Part shown: piece after piece, positions 34,323 through 46,172 of the stretch
How positions within the stretch are numbered: position 1 is the first letter of the stretch
How the letters are laid out: each line of letters starts with the position of its first letter
Assembly: GCA_030704615.1 (NCBI GenBank)
Contig: CM060733.1
Span: forward strand, 33,292,001-33,356,000
Reading direction: 5' to 3'
Source: Takakia lepidozioides
Taxonomy: Eukaryota > Streptophyta > Takakiopsida > Takakiales > Takakiaceae
DNA length: 64,000 bases
Program-made: the position numbers and the translations under genes
The notes under the pieces: generated by a model
What the model was told of the DNA's origin: nothing
Database searches by the model: none
Seen by the model: only the letters and a program-made list of their open reading frames with translations

Positions 34323-37300
34323 TGTTGCATAGTGACTGGTCTCACTGATCCGCACATGTTCGCGGAAATGCTAGAGCCCGAGCTCATTCAGAAAGCCGTG
34401 GCAAAAACTGACCGGACATGGTATCGTCTCACTATGGATGGAATGGTGGAGGTGATATACGAAGTAAGTCGTCCTCCTATTTCCCTCTACTCATCCTTCC
34501 CCAATTTCCGGTAAATCTTCCACATGAATCGAATGTAACGCTTCTGCATGTTTTTGTTGGCAGTCAAACATCAAGCTGGATTTGGCCCATGCCAAACGCT
34601 TCTTCATGGAAAGTGAGGGGCAGATCAAAACGTTGCAGTCATTGACTGAGCACTTGAAGGAAGTCGGGGTCAAGTCCAGAACAAAATACAAGTCAAAGCT
34701 TGTGAAGCTGGTGGCCATTGCAGATCCGGCACTTGGAAAGGACTTCATCCCCGAGATTGCAAAACACTATTCTCGGGCCATGCAGCCGACCATGCAGTTA
34801 GAGAAACTGCATCATCTCTCGACGGCATGTGTTGAGGCGAAAGAGAAGGTAAGGTTTCAATGCACTGAAGTTCCTTCCTAGCAATAGCCACTCTTCTTCC
34901 TGCTCCTGACATTGGATCGGAAATGGCAGACACGGTGGCTGTCGATCTGGAATGCATCGGAGAGTATAAGGACAATGTGGTCTTTTCCACTCGAAGTTTC
35001 CGACCCTACAGTGGATGTGTGGCTCAACCGCATGACTTGGTGGTTCCAGGTAATGGGATGGAACACAGACATTGGAAGACTACGTGACACGTTTCAGATG
35101 TGCTTACAAAGACAACCTCTTCACCAGGGAGCTGCAGACAGCAAGAAGGAGCGTGGAGTTTACACATCAGGAGGGAGCGGGAAAAGCTGCAATGCGAATT
35201 GTTTACAGGTGAAGCCCAGCTGTCCTTGTATGCAAAGCCTGGTAATGAGGTTTGTCTGGGAAATGCGGCACCGCATTCGCATTTTATGTTTTCGGTTGCA
35301 CTCTGCGAGTACGTTGGTCTCAACTTTTGCTCACGCATGCTGACTGCCCTGTAGGTATATGAAATACATGCTTTTTCAGACAGGGGCCCTGGCTCAAGAG
35401 CCCCCGTTCTTCATGGCTTGGACCGTGGCGGGCCCAAGCTGTGTCTACACACCCGAGATGCAGAAACAATGGCATGCCGCGCATCTGGTTGGATGCCCGT
35501 GGTACCTGGACATGTCTGGCGGAATTGTTGACGAGTCTGAGAAAGATCTGCACGCGAAAGCAGAAGAGAAGAGAAAGGAAAGACGTGGCCCTGCTCGGCC
35601 AGTGTCGGCAAAGGAAGCTACTGCTCTGGAACAATCCAGAAAGGCAGCTGAGATGGCACAAAAGACGGTGGATGCAGCTGTGCAGGCTCAACAGAAGGGG
35701 TCCAAGAAGCGGACTCGCCAGCAAGGAGCAGCAGTTGTGACACCCAAGAAAACAAAGAAGCAGAAACAGATAGTGCAGGTAGAGGGTGAGGAAGAGGACT
35801 CGATGGAGACTTTGCAACCAGCCCACCCCCGAGACGCAGCCGAAATCCCCTGTGCCCACCATTGTCACGAGAGGGACGAGAACTGGCTCGGCAAAGAAGG
35901 CACTCTTCAACCCCCGGGGGGGCACCCTTTCGAGCCAGTGGAAATGAAGAGGCCGAAAGTGGATCCCGATACAGTAGTCCAGTGTGTGAATGAGAGTTTC
36001 TTGGCGGCTTTGGATGGACGGGCAGCCAAGTTGGCATACATGAAGACCATGGAGGGTCTGAAGGGCAGAGCACTGAAGAAGGCGGCTGCCAAAGAGCCTT
36101 CGACACCCCCGGGTTTCTGAAGATGGTCTCGTTCTTTGAGAGGGTGTGTGCAGACAAGGATTGCAGGAGGGGCGGAAATGCCACCGAGTGGTCTTGCGAT
36201 ATGATCATCTTGGATATTCCGGACGGAGAGCCTGTGGAAGGACTGCAAGCTTTGCCATCTTGGAACAGGTACTCCGAGGACTTTTGGAAGAAAGGATTCG
36301 GGCTCGCGCCGCATGGTGTTGGACGACAGAGGCTGTGTGGTTGTCCTAGCGAGCAGAGGCAAAAACACGCAGACAGGAATTGCGAAGTGGACCCGCAAGA
36401 GCACCGTCCCAATTCTGAAGAAGAAGTGGACGTGCATCAACACATTGGGCCTTCGGTCGGAAGGGAAGAAGGTAATTACGACCTTGGCACTCGTCCTTTC
36501 ATTTTCTTAGGAGTTTTGAAATGCGGTGCCGCATTCGATTTCTAATCGTTCCCCACTGTGTATGCAGACGAAGCAGTTCGATGCATACTGCTTTGTGAAG
36601 GAGAACTCCACCTTTGCTTTCCGGAAGGAGGGATTGTTGGTTGACCCGAACTGCGACCCCATCGATTACGACGTCCTGTTCAACAACGTTCCCACGGAAC
36701 TTCTCCCTCATAGCCTCACTTCAGCTGAACCCCTGCGGTAGTCACGCACTCGGAGCCATGCCTTCATTCAGACAATTATGGAGACATGCACTGACGTGGA
36801 GGGCACAGTGCTCGACCTCATCTGTGGGACAGGTATGTAGAATCTTGTTGTATGCTTTTCTGCAAACTCTCGTTATGCTTTCATTTGCAACATCTGAAGG
36901 GCCATGTCATAATGTGTGATGGCATTGTAACAGGTGCCTCAATGTGGGCTGGGCGGTTTTCCGACCGGCACCTCTTTGCCTACAAGGAGGACACAGGCGT
37001 CTGGGGATCCCATCTGGAAGGGTTGCAACGGAATGTGAAGGCTCCCATCGAAGTCAAAGACTCCTCGGATTCGTCGGAGTTGGACATTGATGCCGAGGAG
37101 AACCCGGAATACGAGTGAGTGCAAACATTGTAAGTTTGCAAAGCCTTCTGTGTGATTTTTTGTCAAACGCATATCCGGACTGTGGTTCTCATTGGTCTCG
37201 TTGGTGATTGTTTTGTGCAGGATTGAGGATCCGGGTCAAAACATGTAGGGCCTACACTTCTTGCCAGGGAGAATGTCCCGTTCTTTGCGAGGGCCGACTT

Positions 37301-37686
37301 CATGATGAGCCCGGTGAAGGACTACTCCCTTCCTAGTTATGCAGCTAAACTCGCAAATACAGCGATTAGACGATGTGAGAATCCCAGTAAAGTAGAGCAG
37401 ATTTTGGGAGGGCTAGGAGGACAGAAGGATAGGGAAAGAGTTGGCAACAGCTGAGGCAGGTAGACGGGTGCGAAAGTTCATATGTGATTCAGCGGATGAG
37501 AGCGATGCAGACAGGGAGGACGACGAGCCAACGGAGGTGAGATGGTCGGTTCCGCAAGGTGAAGATGGGATTTTCGAAAGCATGGCCAACGACCAGTCCG
37601 CTGGAGATGAGAAAGGCAATGACGGGGTGGAGGTGGAGCAGGACAGTCAAGGACAAGACGGCAGTAGTGATGATTTTCAAGATTAA
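34323..37686 (+). pseudogene. T4B: ParB-methyltransferase exons 3-10, including the methyltransferase domain
   Basis: Exons: to 34463, 34564-34848, 34930-35049, exon 5 to 35208, 35355-36120, then DIPDG exon to 36471, 36568-36832, 36934-37114, from 37221. The first three are almost identical to T4A. A deletion fuses exon 4 to exon 5 after GTAATG at 35050, losing the acceptor and the frame. Frameshifts near 36110, 36330, 36735 and 37240. The methyltransferase part is clear: MIILDIPDGEPV (motif IV position) and VLDLICGTGASMWAG (motif I, near 36810-36950), then HLFAYKED. The C-terminus (SPVKDYSLPSYAAKL near 37300) matches T1 exon 10 and is followed by an acidic tail to the TAA at 37686. Introns carry GAAATGCGG palindromes (35265, 36520). 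Confidence 0.88.
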
Positions 37687-37689
37687 TAC

Positions 37690-38186
37690 AATTTTAATGA
37701 ACTCTCTGTACATTTTAAATTCAATTCCAGAGTATATAAAGGGAATTCTCCCCGTCCTTCATGTCCCCTCTCCATGTGCTTCTAAACGACAACATCGTCC
37801 AAACCTGGTCCCTCCCAAAATCTGAAATGTGGCACCGCATTTCAATGTCTGAACGGAAATGTGGCAACTGCAAAAACCTCGTTTGGAAATGCGGCACCGC
37901 ATTTCCAAAACCAGGGCAAGAACAAATTTCCGTTTCATGGTTTGGACATCAGAAACTGTTCGGACAAACGGAAATGCGGTGCCGCATTTCCGTTTCCAAC
38001 ACAGCAGTTTTGCCGATTGCCAGCTCCTTCCATGGATGTAAATCGAAATGCGGAGGTCGACCATGGAAATGCGGTGCCGCATTTACCTTTTGGAGATGGA
38101 CATTTTTCCAATTGCAGACCCATCGACGTTCTTGGGCTCCCAATTCCATGATGCTAGACGGGAATGCGGCACCGCATTCGAGGTTT
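37690..38186. repeat. Palindrome array, GAAATGCGG(C/T)(A/G)CCGCATTTC type
   Basis: Six or more dyads between about 37825 and 38178, such as GAAATGCGGCACCGCATTTC near 37887 and GAAATGCGGTGCCGCATTTC near 37972, spaced 50-100 bp in otherwise unremarkable sequence downstream of the T4B gene. The series is interrupted at 38187 by an inserted element and resumes at about 44205. Confidence 0.88.
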
Positions 38187-38639
38187 GCTATTTCATGAGC
38201 ATGAGCGGCATGAGCGGAGTAGTAAGACAATCGGTTTTCATGAGCAGAAGTACAAATTTCGAAAATAAAAAACAATAAAAAACAATAATTTAATGCAATG
38301 TGTCAGGAAAAACAAATATATTATTCGGCCCCTTGAAGGGAAAATTGCAGTTTTGACAGTTGTGCTCATGATATTTCGTCTTCCGCTCATGCCAATTCCC
38401 AGCGACATGTGCAAAATATGGCGCCGAATTCCGGTAATAGGGTCCGTAACCTGAAAAACGGCGACGTATTTCGCGGTAATAGGTCTCTCTGGCGAAAAAT
38501 GGTGCCGAATTCCGCGGCTATAGGTCCCCTCATGACAGGTAATTCGGCGCCATTTTTCCAGTGCATGTTCGGACTTAGCCAGTTCGGACTTAGCATGTTC
38601 GGACGTGCAATTCACCTCCCGCATATAGTCGCCGAACTG

Positions 38640-40674
38640 GAGGAAACGATAATGCCACCATGCTAGCCAACTGACCATTGCTCCCTTGTCTGATTTCCTT
38701 ACCGCACCTGACGATGTCCACCAAGCCCGTATGCATGCAAACTGTGTCTCTGCATCATCCAAGGTAGGAGCGCGCTTCCACGCAAGGCACATGGAACGGT
38801 GCTCCTCTCTGAAATCTGGCGCCACGAGCTTGGTTGTGTACTGCGAAAGGCTCTGCAGAAAATGGAACCCACAAGAACTCTCCTTGCCTTCCATGGGAAC
38901 ATGGGGTCTTGCCCGTACACCCTTCGGATGGCAGCCCAATTTGCTTGTGCGTTGTCCGCCATGAAAACCACCGGAAATTCGGAGGGGGCAATCCGCCTTG
39001 GCCATCTGTAGTTTATTCCCTGCCAAAGAAGCATCTCCGATTGTGTGTCCTCCCTTTCATCTCACAAAAGCAATTGTCATTAGCATCTTGCAGTGGTGGG
39101 TCGTAGACATGTGCACCTATGTCACCCACTGGTGATTTGTAATTCGCTTGATATGGTCGAACATGACCCAACTGTTTGACAAGTTCCTACTCGTCATCCT
39201 GTCGACCAGTTCGACGCCGCCCAGGTCCACGGGACATTTTGAATACGAAACACGATCTACCTCAGTCCCTTGTCGTGGAAACCTACTTCCATGAATGTAG
39301 TCATATCCACATCGTCGCTTCACCTCCAGAATGGAGTGCAATATCCACGCCCAATTTTCTGTTTGCATGAGACAATGTGTTTCGGAATTCGGTGAACATA
39401 CGTGGGACACCGACTCTAGCAATGCCTCCATTTCCTTCTCGTCGAGAGGAACTCTATCGAGCCGTCTTCCGACATAATTCTGGCCAATGTCATCTTATGG
39501 GCGGCTTGGGCTGTATCTGTTTGGGTTTGGCACCCGGTCTCAACTTAACCTCCTCCTGAACGAGCTGCTCTGCTTCGTGGGCAGCCTCCCGCGAGTTCTC
39601 CTCGCCAATTTGTGACAATGGGAACCAACGTGTATGCAAGCTCGGGTGAGGTCAGGGAAACGTGCAACACATAGAACTGCTTGGCATTACAAACAGACAT
39701 GCAGTGTGGTGGTTCTTTGCAATGCGCACACTTAAATGTGGAGTTCGGAACCTTCTCCTGAGCTCGAAATGGTTGATGAGTTGTGCCTGTCCAATCGGTC
39801 TCGTTCCTGTGACCTCTGGATTAAAGTGGAAGCAAGTTGGGGGAGAAACAACCGCAACGCGCCCGCACAACAACGTAGCGCACCCGCACCATCGAGCATC
39901 TTCATGCTGGTGGTTTTGGTAACGCACCAAGGATGACCGTCATGTTTCTATCCATATCTGTCAACATTCCGGACACCCTCGAGTAGTCCGCGAGGAGGGA
40001 ACTCAAAGAAATAGTATGTCGACGTCGGCGGGAAGGCATGTAACCGATTTAATTGCAAATTGCTGTAGTCCGCCCAGCTCCCCGACCGGGTGTCCCTCCA
40101 GGTGAAGCCCTCGCAGAATTTCAAGAATAGATCGAACTGTGGTGCTCGTGCTGGTAAATATGACTCCCTCCTCCACTGAGTCCATTGAGGACTTGCCTGA
40201 TCTCAGGACGACCTCAGAACTTCCATGACCTCGTCTGAGTCGGACAGGTTGTGAACAACCCGGTTCTCGCTCGTCTTCATGGATGGGTTCGGCTCTGGAT
40301 TTACTTCGTGCGGACTTCTCTCTTTGAGGTAGCCACTCTCTGATTCGCGGATTGTTTCGTGGAAGGCGCCAGGATAGAAGGTGCATTTGGGCGGGTAATG
40401 AAGTCCCCAACAGCCCTGTATATGACGCTGTCAATGGTGGAACTCGCCATTCCCCTGCCATCGCGCGAAATCATCGTGGAGCACAACAATACTCTCGACA
40501 ACAAGGCCGTTAGAGTCCTTCCTTTCCTCCTCCAAAAAAAACCGACCCCGGTTTCAGGTGGTATCGAACGCCCAGATATTTCTCCATCACTCGGCAGGTG
40601 TCCCCTCTGCACGGAAATGAAGCTCTATGCTCGTGAGGAGGGCAGTACACTGTAGCGCTCGGGTTTTCCGCCAT
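38640..40674 (-). pseudogene. T4 copy of the SWIM DDE transposase, 3' truncated
   Basis: Start codon ATG at 40674 in the same context as T2 and T3. Very similar to T2 but with more one-base gaps (near 40560, 40290, 40060, 39840, 39640, 39470, 39230, 39080 and 38960). Recognisable segments are the N-terminal domain, the HDGHPWC-equivalent zinc-binding region near 39930, VMFDHIKR near 39155 and SCGFHFLQS near 38870. It ends at the exon 1 boundary (WLAWWHYRF near 38645), where the CATGAGC-end repeat begins; exon 2 with the SWIM finger is missing. Confidence 0.87.
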
Positions 40675-40914
40675 GGGAGATGTGCACACAAGACTCCCAG
40701 GATGGAGTGCGGGGAAGCTCCCTGGTAGAAGGGGGATGCAGCGATGGGAATGATGCGATGCCGATTTGTTCCGAGCGACGAAGCCTGATCCAAATCAGGG
40801 AGCCAACTATCTCAAAAATCCACAGTCAGAGTGTTAATGAACCTTGTCTCCGGAATGCGGCCCCTGGTCTTTGCGCAATAACTGCCAACGGTATGCAGTC
40901 AGAAAGTGGGGGGT

Positions 40915-42056
40915 CCGTCCGGATGATGATGGCTGAAGGGGAGAAGCCGGCACCGTGCCGTCACATTACTACCCCCGAATGGAAATTCGGCACCCAATAT
41001 CCAACAGGGAAGCCCGGATGAATCGCCTCGGGCGCAGAGGCCGGCGCGTGTCTGACAGAGAATATCCCTGGATGGAGATTCGGCGCCGAATTTCCATCCG
41101 GGCCCCAAAGGAAGTCGTGTCGGGGGGTCAGGCCGAAAACTGGCCGGCATAAAAACATCCCCAGATGGAAAAACGGCGCCGAATTTCCATCCGGGGCGGT
41201 TCGGATGCAGTCGGGGAGGGGGGAGAGGCCGGCACTTGGCCGTCACATTTCAACCCCCGGACGGAAATTCGGCACCGAATATCGAACAGGGGACGCCCGA
41301 TGAAGTCGCCTCGGCGTAGAGGTCGGCACGTGTTCGACAGAGAGCATCCCCTGGATGGAGATTCGGCGCCGAATTTCCATCCGGCCCCCAAGGAAGTCTT
41401 GTCGGGGTGTTAGACCGAAAACTGACCGACATAAAAACCTCCCCAGATGGGAAAACGGCGCCGAATTTCAATCCGGGGCCGTTCCAATGCGCGGAGGGGG
41501 AGCGGCCTGGGATTTTCAACCGCCGGACGGAATTCGGCACCGATATCCAACAGAGCGGCGGAGAGGCCGACACCTCTCCGACAGAGACCACCCCGGATGG
41601 AAATTCGGCGCCGAATTTCCACCAGCAGGCAAGTGCAATCCCGGATGGATGGAAATCCGGCGCCGATTTCATCCAGGTAAGTGAATCCCGGATCGATCGA
41701 AATCCGGCCCGCATATCCATCCTGCAGGTAATCGAATCCGGAGGATGGAAATTCGGCGCCGAATTTCCATCCATCCGGGATTCCACTTACCTGCTGGATG
41801 GAAATCCAGCGCCGAATTTCCATCCATCTGGGATTCGAATTACCTGCAGGATGGAAATTCGGCGCCGATGGGATGCCGGTGCCGGATCTCCATCCATCCG
41901 CTTCCACCAACCAGCGGATGGAAATCCGGTACCGGATTTCCATCCATCCGCTATTCGAATTACCTGCATGACGGAAATTTTGCGCGCCGACCTAGCTGGC
42001 TAATGGAGATCCGGCGCCGGATTTCCATCCATCCGCTCTTCGAATTACCTGCATGA
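40915..42056. repeat. T4 intergenic palindrome array
   Basis: Third version of the array next to a transposase start, same orientation as T2. It begins with the GGCACCCAATATCCAACAGG block, then GAAATTCGGCGCCGAATTTC dyads, and from about 41640 switches to denser GAAATCCGGCGCCGGATTTC dyads separated by CATCCATCCG and AATTACCTGCA. Many unit-internal deletions. Confidence 0.88.
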
Positions 42057-43995
42057 CTGGAAAATGGCGCCGAATTTCCGATTTTGGTGCAAGTCAGATC
42101 TGGGACTTAGCCATTTTCGGCCCCGAAATGGAAAAATGGCGCCGAAAAAAAAAAAAAAAAAAAAAACGCCATTTTTCCAGTTTAGGGCCGAAAACGGCTA
42201 AGTCCCAGATCTGACTGGCACCCAAAATCGGAAATTCGGCGCCATTTTTCCAGTCATGTAGGTAATTCGAAGAGCGGATGGATGGAAATCCGGCGCCGGA
42301 TTTTCATCCATCCGCTCTTCGAATTACCTGCATGACGGAAATTTTGCGCGCCGACTTACCTGGCGGATGGAAATCCGGCGCCAGATTTCCATCCATGCGC
42401 TCTTCGAATTACCTGCATGACTGGAAAAATGGCGCCGAATTTCCGATTTTTGTGCCAGTCAGATCTGGGACTTAGCCATTTTCGGCAACGAAGGGAAAAA
42501 TGGCGCCAAAAAAAAAAAAAAAAAAAAAAAACACCATTTTTCCAGTTCGGGGCTGAAAACGGCTAAGTCCCAGATCTGACTGGCACCCAAAATCGGAAAA
42601 TTTCGGCCCATTTTTCCAGTCATGCAGGTAATTCGAAGAGCGGACGATGGAAATGGCGCCGGATTTTCATCCATCCGCTCTTCGAATTACCTGCATGACA
42701 GAAATTTTGCGCGCCGACTTACCTGGCGGATGGAAATCCGGCGCCGGATTTCCATCCATCGCTCTTTCAATTACTGCATGACTGGAAAAATGGCGCCGAA
42801 TTTCCGATTTTGGTGCCAGTCACATCTGGGACTTAGCCATTTTCGGCCCCGAAATGGAAAAATGGCGCCCAAAAAAAAAAAAAAAAAAACGCCATTTTCC
42901 CAGTTCGGGCCGAAAACGGCTAAGTCCCAGATCTGACTGGCACCAAATCGGAAATTCGGCGCCATTTTTCCAGTTCTGGGCCCAGTCAGACCTGGGACTT
43001 AGCCATTTCCGGCCCGAACTGAAAAATGGCGCCGAAAAAAAAAAAAAAAAAAAAACGCCATTTTTCCAGTTCGGGGTCGAAAACGGCTAAGTCCCAGATC
43101 TGGCTGGCACCCAAAATCGGAAATTCGGTGCCATTTTTTCCAGTTCTGGGCCCAGTCAGATCTGGGACTTAGCCATTTAGGCCCCGAACTGGAAAAAATG
43201 GCGCCGAAAAAAAAACAAAAACAAAAAAAAAAAAAAACTCCATTTTTCCAGTTCGGGTCGAAAACGGCTAAGTCCCAGATCTGACTGGCACCCAAAATCG
43301 GAAATTCGGCGCCATTTTTCCAGTTCGGGGCCCAGTCAGATCTGGGACTTAGCCATTTTAGGCCCGAACTGGAAAAATGGCGCCGAAAAAAAAAAAAAAA
43401 AACGGCCATTTTTCCAGTTCGGGGCCGAAAACGGCTAAGTCCCAGATCTGGCTGGCACCAAAATCGGAAATTCGACGCCATTTTTCCAGTTCGGGGCCCA
43501 GTCTGATCTGGGACTTCCCGGTCCACTAGGCCCCGAAATTTGTCTAAGTTCTCCTTCCGAGTTGGGCGAACGGAAGCAAGCTGGAAATTGGACTTCTTGC
43601 TGAGGGACCAAAACTTGAACCAATTTTGCCGTTCCGTGCTCTCATCAGATCTGGGACTTAGCCATTTTCGGCCCCGAACTGGAAAAAAATGGCGCCATTT
43701 TTCCAGTTCGGGGCCGAAAATGGCTAAGTCCCTAGGTTGTGGCTGGCACAAATCAGAAATCGGGCCATTTTTCCAGTCTCCGGGCCCAGTCAGATCTGGG
43801 ACTTAGCCATTTTAGGCCCCGAACTGGTAAAATGGCAAACCGAAAAAAAAAAAAAAAAAAAAAAAAAAACGCCATTTTCTAGTTCGGTTGGCGGGCCTAA
43901 AATGGCTAAGTCCCAGATCTGACTGGCCCAAATCGGAAATTCTTCGGCGCCATTTTTTTTTTCCAGTTCCGGGCGCGCCTAGTTAGATCTGGACT
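42057..43995. repeat. Array of fold-back hairpins with poly(A) loops
   Basis: At least seven units. Each has a left arm of CAGATCTGGGACTTAGCCAT, TTTCGGCCCCGAACTGG and AAAAATGGCGCCG, a run of 15-25 A, then the inverted arm CGCCATTTTTCCAGTTCGGG, GCCGAAAACGGCTAAG and TCCCAGATCTGACTGG. Arms are about 60-70 bp and nearly perfect complements. A runs lie near 42145, 42510, 42870, 43038, 43208, 43387 and 43843. Early units are separated by GAAATCCGGCGCCGGATTTC dyads (exact at 42733-42752). Confidence 0.9.
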
Positions 43996-44204
43996 TAGCC
44001 ATTTTCGGCAAGTAAATGCATATAAAAATGTTGCTATTTCAAGTCCACGGTGCCACATTCCAACTTCACATGACCCCTATTTCCGTGCCTCCTAAACCCT
44101 ATTTCCGTGGGACTTACAATGGTCTGCTCATGCTTTTTTTTTTTTTCCCGCTCATGCTCATGCCGCTCATGAAATAGCAGCCCCCCCGCATTCCATTGTC
44201 CAAT

Positions 44205-44810
44205 AAGAAATTTCGATGACGTACATGGAAATGCGGCGCCTCATTTCCAAAAGGACATCGTTGTTTGCCCAATTTCCAGACCCTTTGACGGAAATGCGGC
44301 ATTCCATCGTCCTATAAAAACTTACATTGTCCTATAAAAACTTTCAATGCCCACAGGGAAATGCGGCGCCGCATTTCCAAAACAGACATCGTTGTTTTGT
44401 CCAATTCCAGACCCGTGTGGGCATTCCGTCTTGATGGACGGAAATGCGGCACCGCATTCCAGATCCATTGTCCGATTCGATATTTTGATGACAGACAGGA
44501 AATTTGGTGCCGCATTTCCAGAACTTCCATCGTTGTTTGTCCAATTCCAGACCCTTCGACGGAAATGCGGCATCGCATTCCATTGTGCTCTCCGGAAATG
44601 TTGTGCCGCATTTCATTGTCCGGTACGAAATTTCGATGACGGACATGGAAATGCGGTGCCGCATTTCAAGTATGGACATGGACAGCATTAGCGACTGGAC
44701 ATGCTTGGATTTCAAGGTCGAATATGGAAATGCGGCGCCGCATTTCAAATTCGAAGTATGGTAATGCCATGTCAGGAAATGAAATGTTGTACAACATTTC
44801 CGTACGACGA
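44205..44810. repeat. Palindrome array with compensatory variants
   Basis: About ten dyads: for example GAAATGCGGCGCCGCATTTC at 44358-44377, CACC and TGCC-centred versions near 44440 and 44645, and a perfect dyad with a different core, GAAATGTTGTACAACATTTC, at 44781-44800. It continues the array interrupted at 38186. Confidence 0.88.
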
Positions 44811-45165
44811 CAACGGAGGAAAGGGAGCTGCCAGAAATCGCTGCATGGAGAAAATTGAATGCGGGTTGCCCAATTTTCGAGCGAGCTTCGGCGTGTACAT
44901 GTTTCCCCGATTTCCTACTCAACATGTGTTCCTACACTCAATGGATTTTCTTCACCTCAGGACTCTGATATCGCTGACTCTGGTATATTCATATGGACAG
45001 ACACATTGTAGAAATGAGACCTCAAATTGTAAACAGTGGGCCAATTATGGCAGTTCTTGACACGATGAAAGACAAGCACACAGAAGTGAGGTACGATGGG
45101 TTGTTTTATTGATCGAACACGGTGTCTCACATTTAGCAAATCCAGACAAATCTAAGCCCTTCCTC

Positions 45166-45805
45166 CTTTTACATGGGTGTCACCAAGTCGAGCGGAACTT
45201 CGATAGCCCTCAAAACAAGCTCATTACTGATGCGGCACCTCGAGGTAACTGGCAATGCGGTCGATCTGGTGCCCTTGGTGAAGCTGACGACAATGTCATG
45301 CCCATCAATCATACCCACCATCATACATTGACAGGTCACTGTGGGCCTCCTGTGCCCGTGCGATTCGTCTTCGCAACTCAGCCGAATGTCTCCATACACT
45401 GGAAAAGCGGAGTGAACTCCACGAATATAGTTTTCCCCGGTGCCGTCCTCCCTGGTCCACTGGCAGCAGTTCCAGAGCCAGCGCCAATTTGAGGCCTTGT
45501 GCGTGATCTGTCCTGCATCCCATTCCACCTTGGTACTATCGAGGTCAACAATTTTCAGGACCCACGGACCGCATTGACCCTCGCCCTCACCTCGCTCAAA
45601 GCGGTATAGCCCTCCAGATACTCCATTGCACGCAAAGACTCCCGCCCTTGATTCCAGATGCGTCTGTGAAAACTGAAAGCCAGACAATGATGTCTCCTGA
45701 TTCTGGTTTGAACATAGCATAATCGTGGCCATGATAAGGGCAGTCAGCAGGATTTCGGCGGCACGGCATCCCTGAAAAAGAGTAGCGCAGTACGCTCAAT
45801 GACAA
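45166..45805 (-). pseudogene. Unrecognised small gene family, copy 1 (frameshifted)
   Basis: The N-terminal part (45805-45640) reads NPADCPYHGHDYAMF and SGDIIVWLSVFTDASG. After a frame change near 45640 the C-terminal part (to 45166) reads GLYRFERGEG, GPWVLKIVDLD, WNCCQWTREDG, PVYGDIRLSCED and MVGMIDGHDIVV. The family is not known to me. The Trp/Gly-rich pattern suggests a small beta-rich fold, but no function is claimed. Two more fragments lie at 46173-46628 and 48330-48571, so it is repeated locally in both orientations. Confidence 0.55.
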
Positions 45806-46172
45806 CAGCTCCCGGATGGAGGAGGCAGCAGCGCGGTGGCTGGAAGAAATTCAAGCAAACGCTGCAATTCCTCACAAACACTCCAGGGCACATTTAAATT
45901 TCCCCCCGACAGGACCTGCACGGATGAGATTGGCTCATCCATGAATGTAGCCGTTTCAGTTTCCTTCCCTGCCATGCAAACTATGGGCAGTAATGCCAGG
46001 TGGGCCTATAGCCACTCGAGATGACGAAGTCCATCCCCCCTTCGATGTAAATGCGGCGCCGAATTTCCATCCGGGGGATGGACTTCGGTGGCAGATTTCA
46101 AACTATACCCCGTGGATGAGAAAGAGGTATCGGTTCATCCACCGCTGGCGTGTTGAACACGTTACACGATGA

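Larger units (their letters stand above)
38187..44178. mobile_element. T4 element: 6-kb deletion derivative with CATGAGC inverted ends
   Basis: Bounded by GCTATTTCATGAGC at 38187 and its complement ending at 44178, each followed inward by more CATGAGC/GAGCGG words. It contains a minus-strand transposase pseudogene, an intergenic palindrome array and a hairpin array, but no methyltransferase sequence. Both flanks lie in GAAATGCGG palindrome arrays, consistent with insertion into one array. Flanks CGAGGTTT and AGCCCCCC do not match, so no target duplication is visible. Confidence 0.7.

Noticed and set aside
35320-36443. Minus-strand ORFs of 201, 264 and 178 codons
   Set aside because: Antisense of the T4B methylase exons, which carry DIPDG and motif I on the plus strand.
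42999-43751. 250-codon minus-strand ORF with poly-Phe
   Set aside because: Poly-Phe comes from the poly(A) loops of the hairpin array; the ORF is an artefact of the repeat.
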